Shown here: one piece after another, positions 60,541 through 64,000 of the stretch
Position numbering within the stretch: position 1 is the stretch's first letter
How the letters are laid out: each line of letters opens with the position of its first letter
Origin: Acheta domesticus
Lineage: Eukaryota; Arthropoda; Insecta; Orthoptera; Gryllidae
Reading direction: 5' to 3'
Length of the DNA: 64,000 nucleotides
NCBI GenBank assembly: GCA_031308135.1
Contig: JAHLJT010009419.1
Location: 33,962,540 to 34,026,539, forward strand
Notes under the pieces: generated by a model
Seen by the model: the letters and a program-made list of their open reading frames with translations, nothing else
Told to the model about the DNA's origin: nothing
Databases searched by the model: none
Made by a program: the position numbers and the translations under genes

Positions 60541-61309
60541 AACAAAAGAAAGAACATTACCTAGTTTTCTGAATTGTAGGTACCTTAATATTATAGCTAA
60601 TCATTACTAGAGCCGGGAATTCAGGCATTTATTTTATCTAAAATTGGGAGGCAAAAAGCATTTATTTTTGCTAGAATGAAAAGGAATTTATTCTAGCAAA
60701 AGTAGGGATGCAAAAAGAAATTATTGTAAAAATCAATAAATAAAATGATTCACATTTTTATTCCAATTCTAAAATTAACATTAGTTAATTTTAGAATAAA
60801 AATTAACAGAATAAAATTAATAGTTAATTTTAGAGTTGGAATAACACACTTAATGTATAAGAAAACGATCTCTTCTTTGTAATCTTGATTCCATATGACC
60901 ATCCGGTATGAAAGCTACGAATCTGTAGTCGCGGCGGTGTCTCTTCGCAATGCTATTGGAGAATCCCTTTTGAAACTCGAAATGGCATAAGTGAAAATGG
61001 AATTGTATTTTTCGTTCTTCAATCTGTCAGCATCAATGATAAAATCAAAACTTTTGACTAATTTTATTTTCCTTTTTCTCTTAGATTTTTAATACAGCCT
61101 CTACTTCCACAGAATGACAAAATACGAGCGTGCCTTCGTGATGTTTAGGTTTACAGTTGTGTACCCAGCTTGGTCGCTATCAGTAGTCAACCAGGGAAAA
61201 AAGCAAAATAATGAGGAAAAGGGAAGAAAAAAGTCAAAATGTGAAAAATAATATCAAACTAAAGTAGGCAATAAAAGGAAAATGAAAATCTACTAAAACA
61301 ACTCCAGAA
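60541..61309. other. AT-rich upstream of twist
   Basis: Contains a hairpin TTTTGCTAGAAT / ATTCTAGCAAAA at 60667-60701 and repeated TTAATTTTAGA strings at 60770-60840. No gene recognised. Confidence 0.4.
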
Positions 61310-61317
61310 GGGATGAC

Positions 61318-61440
61318 ATAGGCTTCCGCGACCAGAGTCACGATCTAGGCTGTCCGGGTGACGCCACATCGAAGGTTGAGATGCGGACGTTTTGACCAAC
61401 ATATCTTGGTCTACTTCAGGGCTGTAGTGCTCAGAAATTG
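61318..61440. mobile_element. Short interspersed element, third copy
   Basis: AGGCTTCCGCGACCAGAGTC, GGCTGTCCGGGTGACGCC, then GGACGTTTTGACCAACATA and TCTTGGTCTACTTCAGGGC. Shares the GGCTGTCCGGGTGACGCC and GACGTTTNGACCAA motifs with 4161-4276 and 12410-12499. No TSD seen, so the limits are approximate. Confidence 0.6.
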
Positions 61441-62654
61441 GGTGGAAAGTAATTCTTTTTGTAGGCTTCTGTGGAGGGATTACATGCAAATTTTGTACGT
61501 CAAAAGTCAAGGTATTCAAAAGCATTTATCTTTGTAGTGTTTGGAAGGAGTGGTTGTTACGGAAGCATTTGTGTACATAAGTACATACTATCTTTAGACT
61601 TTACATATAATCTAAAATTTCACCAAAAAATGCCAAAAAACGACGTGCTGTTTTCTTAATGTCGACAGTAATACAATACACTCTTATCGTTGTTTGTGAT
61701 GAGATACATGTACAATTACATTAGCAGCTCTTTCCTTCTTTGTCAAAAACGAATGCATCAATGAATCCTTGGATATGTTGCAAAATAACATTTTCGAAAT
61801 TAGGGTCACCAACACTACTAAATGCTGATAGTTCTGACTCAATAGATATTGGCTTAGTAGTGACATAATTGTTGACGGCGTGACTTAAAAGCTTTAGCGG
61901 CTACGAGCACGAGGAAATATAAATGCAAATGATGGAACATAACTTTTAGAAAGGTACATCTTGTAGATCTGTATGCAATGATGCGTGATCTAGAGATCCA
62001 AGGTTTCCGTAAAAAATATTTACCATCATAATCGAGAAGCTCCAGAAATAACAATCAGCGAATTAATTTACTGTTTTGGTTTTATTAGTGAAGAATTTTT
62101 TCATTTTACTGAATGTTTGCAAGTCATTAAAATGCATTTCACTGTTGAATTTAAATTAATTTACAACAATATGTAAATAATGGTGAAAAATGATTCACTG
62201 AAAAAAAATGAGGGTAGTTTCCAGGGAAAGAAATACGCAATACCACAAGGACATTAATAGCAGTAAATAATAAACATCCAAGGAAATACGTAAAACGTAG
62301 AATTTAAATTAGAAGAGAAACGAGCTCAATAGAAACGAATGAGTGAAACAAATTAAAAAGAAATAAAAATTGACTTTGGTGAATAATAAATGTAAACAGA
62401 AATCAGAGCAAACAAATTTGACATTTTCAATACAACATAATACAAGGGCATGATCTAAAAATCTGCAGGGATTGTATGATGCAAATGATGAATTGCTCCA
62501 ATACAGCATGAAACCTTTAATAACACTACGGACCAAAAAGAAATTGTTTTTCATACCTCCAGGATGAAAGTAGGCGATTTCAAAGGAGACGATCACGCTG
62601 ATTTCGAAAATCATTACAAACAGTTTCTATCACTCAAGGCTCAAAAGATATAAC
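61441..62654. other. Non-coding AT-rich stretch
   Basis: Nothing recognised. Confidence 0.4.
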
Positions 62655-62969
62655 CCCAACAGTTTATTTATTTATTTATTTGTCAAAAAACAGTAAAAAC
62701 TGTATATGACGTGTGGGGAAAGAGATTTATCTGTGCATATTTTCTTGAGGACCAGAATTTAAAAAAAACTACGAAAATAGAAAACGAAATAAACAAAATT
62801 CTAAACTAATTTCCACATTCTCATTTCGGTTATACTACTTCAAAATTTTATGAATATGCTTCATATGGAGTGCGAAAACATATTCATGCAATAATATGTA
62901 GGCATCAAAACGGTTTGTTGATATACTTCACAACATTGGTAGAGCGAATGACAATGATTTGAGTAATCA
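62655..62969 (-). mobile_element. Possible retroelement 3' tail on the minus strand
   Basis: A TTTATTTATTTATTTATT run at about 62665 is the complement of an AAATAAATAAA tail. An inverted ACAGTAAAAACTGT lies next to it. The body would extend to higher coordinates, toward the protein remnant at 62970-63086, but the link is not proven. Confidence 0.3.
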
Positions 62970-63086
62970 CTACAAACATAATCTAAGGTTCGTTGTACAG
63001 GTCACACAACACTGGTGAGCAGTCCAAGGTTTGCCCTGATCACAAATAGGACAGTCAAAATATAAAGAATATGCAAGTTTTGTAAT
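62970..63086 (-). pseudogene. Remnant of a repeated arthropod Cys-rich protein family
   Basis: A 38-codon minus-strand frame between stops reads NYKLAYSLYFDCPICDQGKP, then WTAHQCCVTCTTNLRLCL and TAG (62972-62970). The pattern Y-x-x-YF-x-C, GDQ/CDQ-x-K-W, H-x-CC-x-x-C and L resembles a Cys-rich uncharacterised protein family that occurs in many copies in arthropod genomes and is usually transposon-associated. The characteristic downstream WREP and CYFC part is not present; the frame stops just before it. An upstream TGA closes the other side. It is a short relic. Confidence 0.45.
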
Positions 63087-64000
63087 TTCATATACATTTC
63101 TTTTTCCTTTGAAGTTTGGTTATAAATCTTCCACGAACGTAACACACGTATTCGGGTTGATTCGCACACATTCAACGTGAAATGACGATTTGCATTTTAT
63201 CGAACCGATTCAATGCTACAGATAATGAGGCGAATTTCACTTTATAAACACCACAGAACAATAATGTATTAATGTATTTGAAGCACACGCAAACTAGACA
63301 CGAATTTCACGCGCACTGCGGGTACAGTTACGCATTACAATTACTCAATTACTATCTGCCACCCCAACAGTTGGATACTTATTTACTTGCGATAAGGTAA
63401 GGGGTTAAAATAATTCCTTTCGATGACTGATGCGAAATAGGAAATATGAGGGTGCACTTGACTTGTTTTCAAAACATCGACCAAGACCACTAAGTCGTAT
63501 TTGTAATTGAGCGCGCCTACCATACGCGAGAATAAAGACGGCAGTCTTCGAATGCAGAAGGTAAAAAAAACACGAAAGACTAATTTTGTTGATACCTCAT
63601 GAAAGTGGAACAGGTGAACTGAACAAATAAATAATTTTTAAAAGGATTTTATGCGTATTGATTCTACATATCTTACAGGAGCAATTTAAATATTCTTGCA
63701 TTAATAGCGAAATACGGTAAGATACGGAATAAAGATACGGTATATTTAACAACTGTGACGTGATATGATATTTTTTATAGTGATATTCGTAATCCACGTA
63801 GAAAATTGAGTATGTTACGCACTCTACCTTCCTGGAGGTAAAAATCCTATTCCCTAGTGTAATTTGAAACGAGGATAACAGAAGAAGAAAAAGTTTCTTA
63901 AGTAGACGATTAGACGTTATCATACAGACGTTTTTTATACAATAGACGATTTTTTTCTACAAAAAATCAATGCATAATTATTAAATACACCTGAACATCA
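63087..64000. other. Non-coding AT-rich stretch to the window end
   Basis: No gene or repeat family recognised. The 108-codon minus-strand frame at 63597-63923 has no domain features. Confidence 0.4.

Overview
This window looks like a nuclear segment of a large, repeat-rich insect genome. The evidence is an insect-type twist gene with an intron, many small DNA transposons with target-site duplications (TSDs), tRNA-derived SINEs with B boxes, non-LTR retrotransposon tails, long GC-rich minisatellites, and no prokaryotic gene organisation. The abundance of repeats suggests a hemimetabolous (possibly polyneopteran) insect, but that is inference.

The one gene I can identify with confidence is twist, a mesoderm bHLH transcription factor, on the minus strand. 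Exon 1 (60006 to 59028) carries the start codon, poly-Ser tract, nuclear-localisation-like basic clusters and the complete bHLH. A 7.4 kb phase-1 intron follows. Exon 2 (51603 to 51308) carries the Gly-rich linker and the conserved C-terminal WR motif. The spliced product is 424 residues. A TATA/Inr pair about 150 bp upstream is a plausible core promoter within a CpG-rich segment. The stop codon lies in the first unit of a 46-bp minisatellite, and four of its units carry a consensus 5' splice-donor string on the gene strand.

The twist intron is a dense transposon landing site. It holds a C-terminal fragment of a non-LTR retrotransposon with a restriction-like endonuclease (Dong/R4-like) sitting inside an AAT microsatellite, two tRNA-derived SINEs (one with a perfect 10-bp TSD), a second SINE family, a hAT-type MITE with a perfect 8-bp TSD, and a 246-bp inverted-repeat element ending about 33 bp from the exon 1 donor.

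Outside twist, 1-51 kb and 60.5-64 kb are mostly non-coding. Layout by region: 2.9-5.4 kb, GC minisatellites and a CpG-rich patch with GATA motifs; 4-9 kb, short insertions, foldbacks and a hAT element; 11-13.6 kb, a degenerate tandem array of about 0.5-kb units with a dated insertion; 15-17.2 kb, a SINE, a CpG-rich block, an element packed with CACTGAT motifs and a Tc1/mariner-type MITE; 20-22.6 kb, polypyrimidine and CCG/CCA tracts; 25-28.3 kb, a repeat family with a variable internal minisatellite; 30-33 kb, hairpin MITEs and a piggyBac-type element with TTAA ends; 34.7-38.4 kb, a 300-bp degenerate tandem and two hAT MITEs; 39.3-39.75 kb, large palindromic foldbacks; 43.4-43.6 kb, an orphan candidate terminal exon; 44.6-47.2 kb, nested repeats.

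Apart from twist, the transposon protein remnants and the candidate exon, I see no gene I can support. Functional links between features are limited to repeats inserting into one another and into twist.
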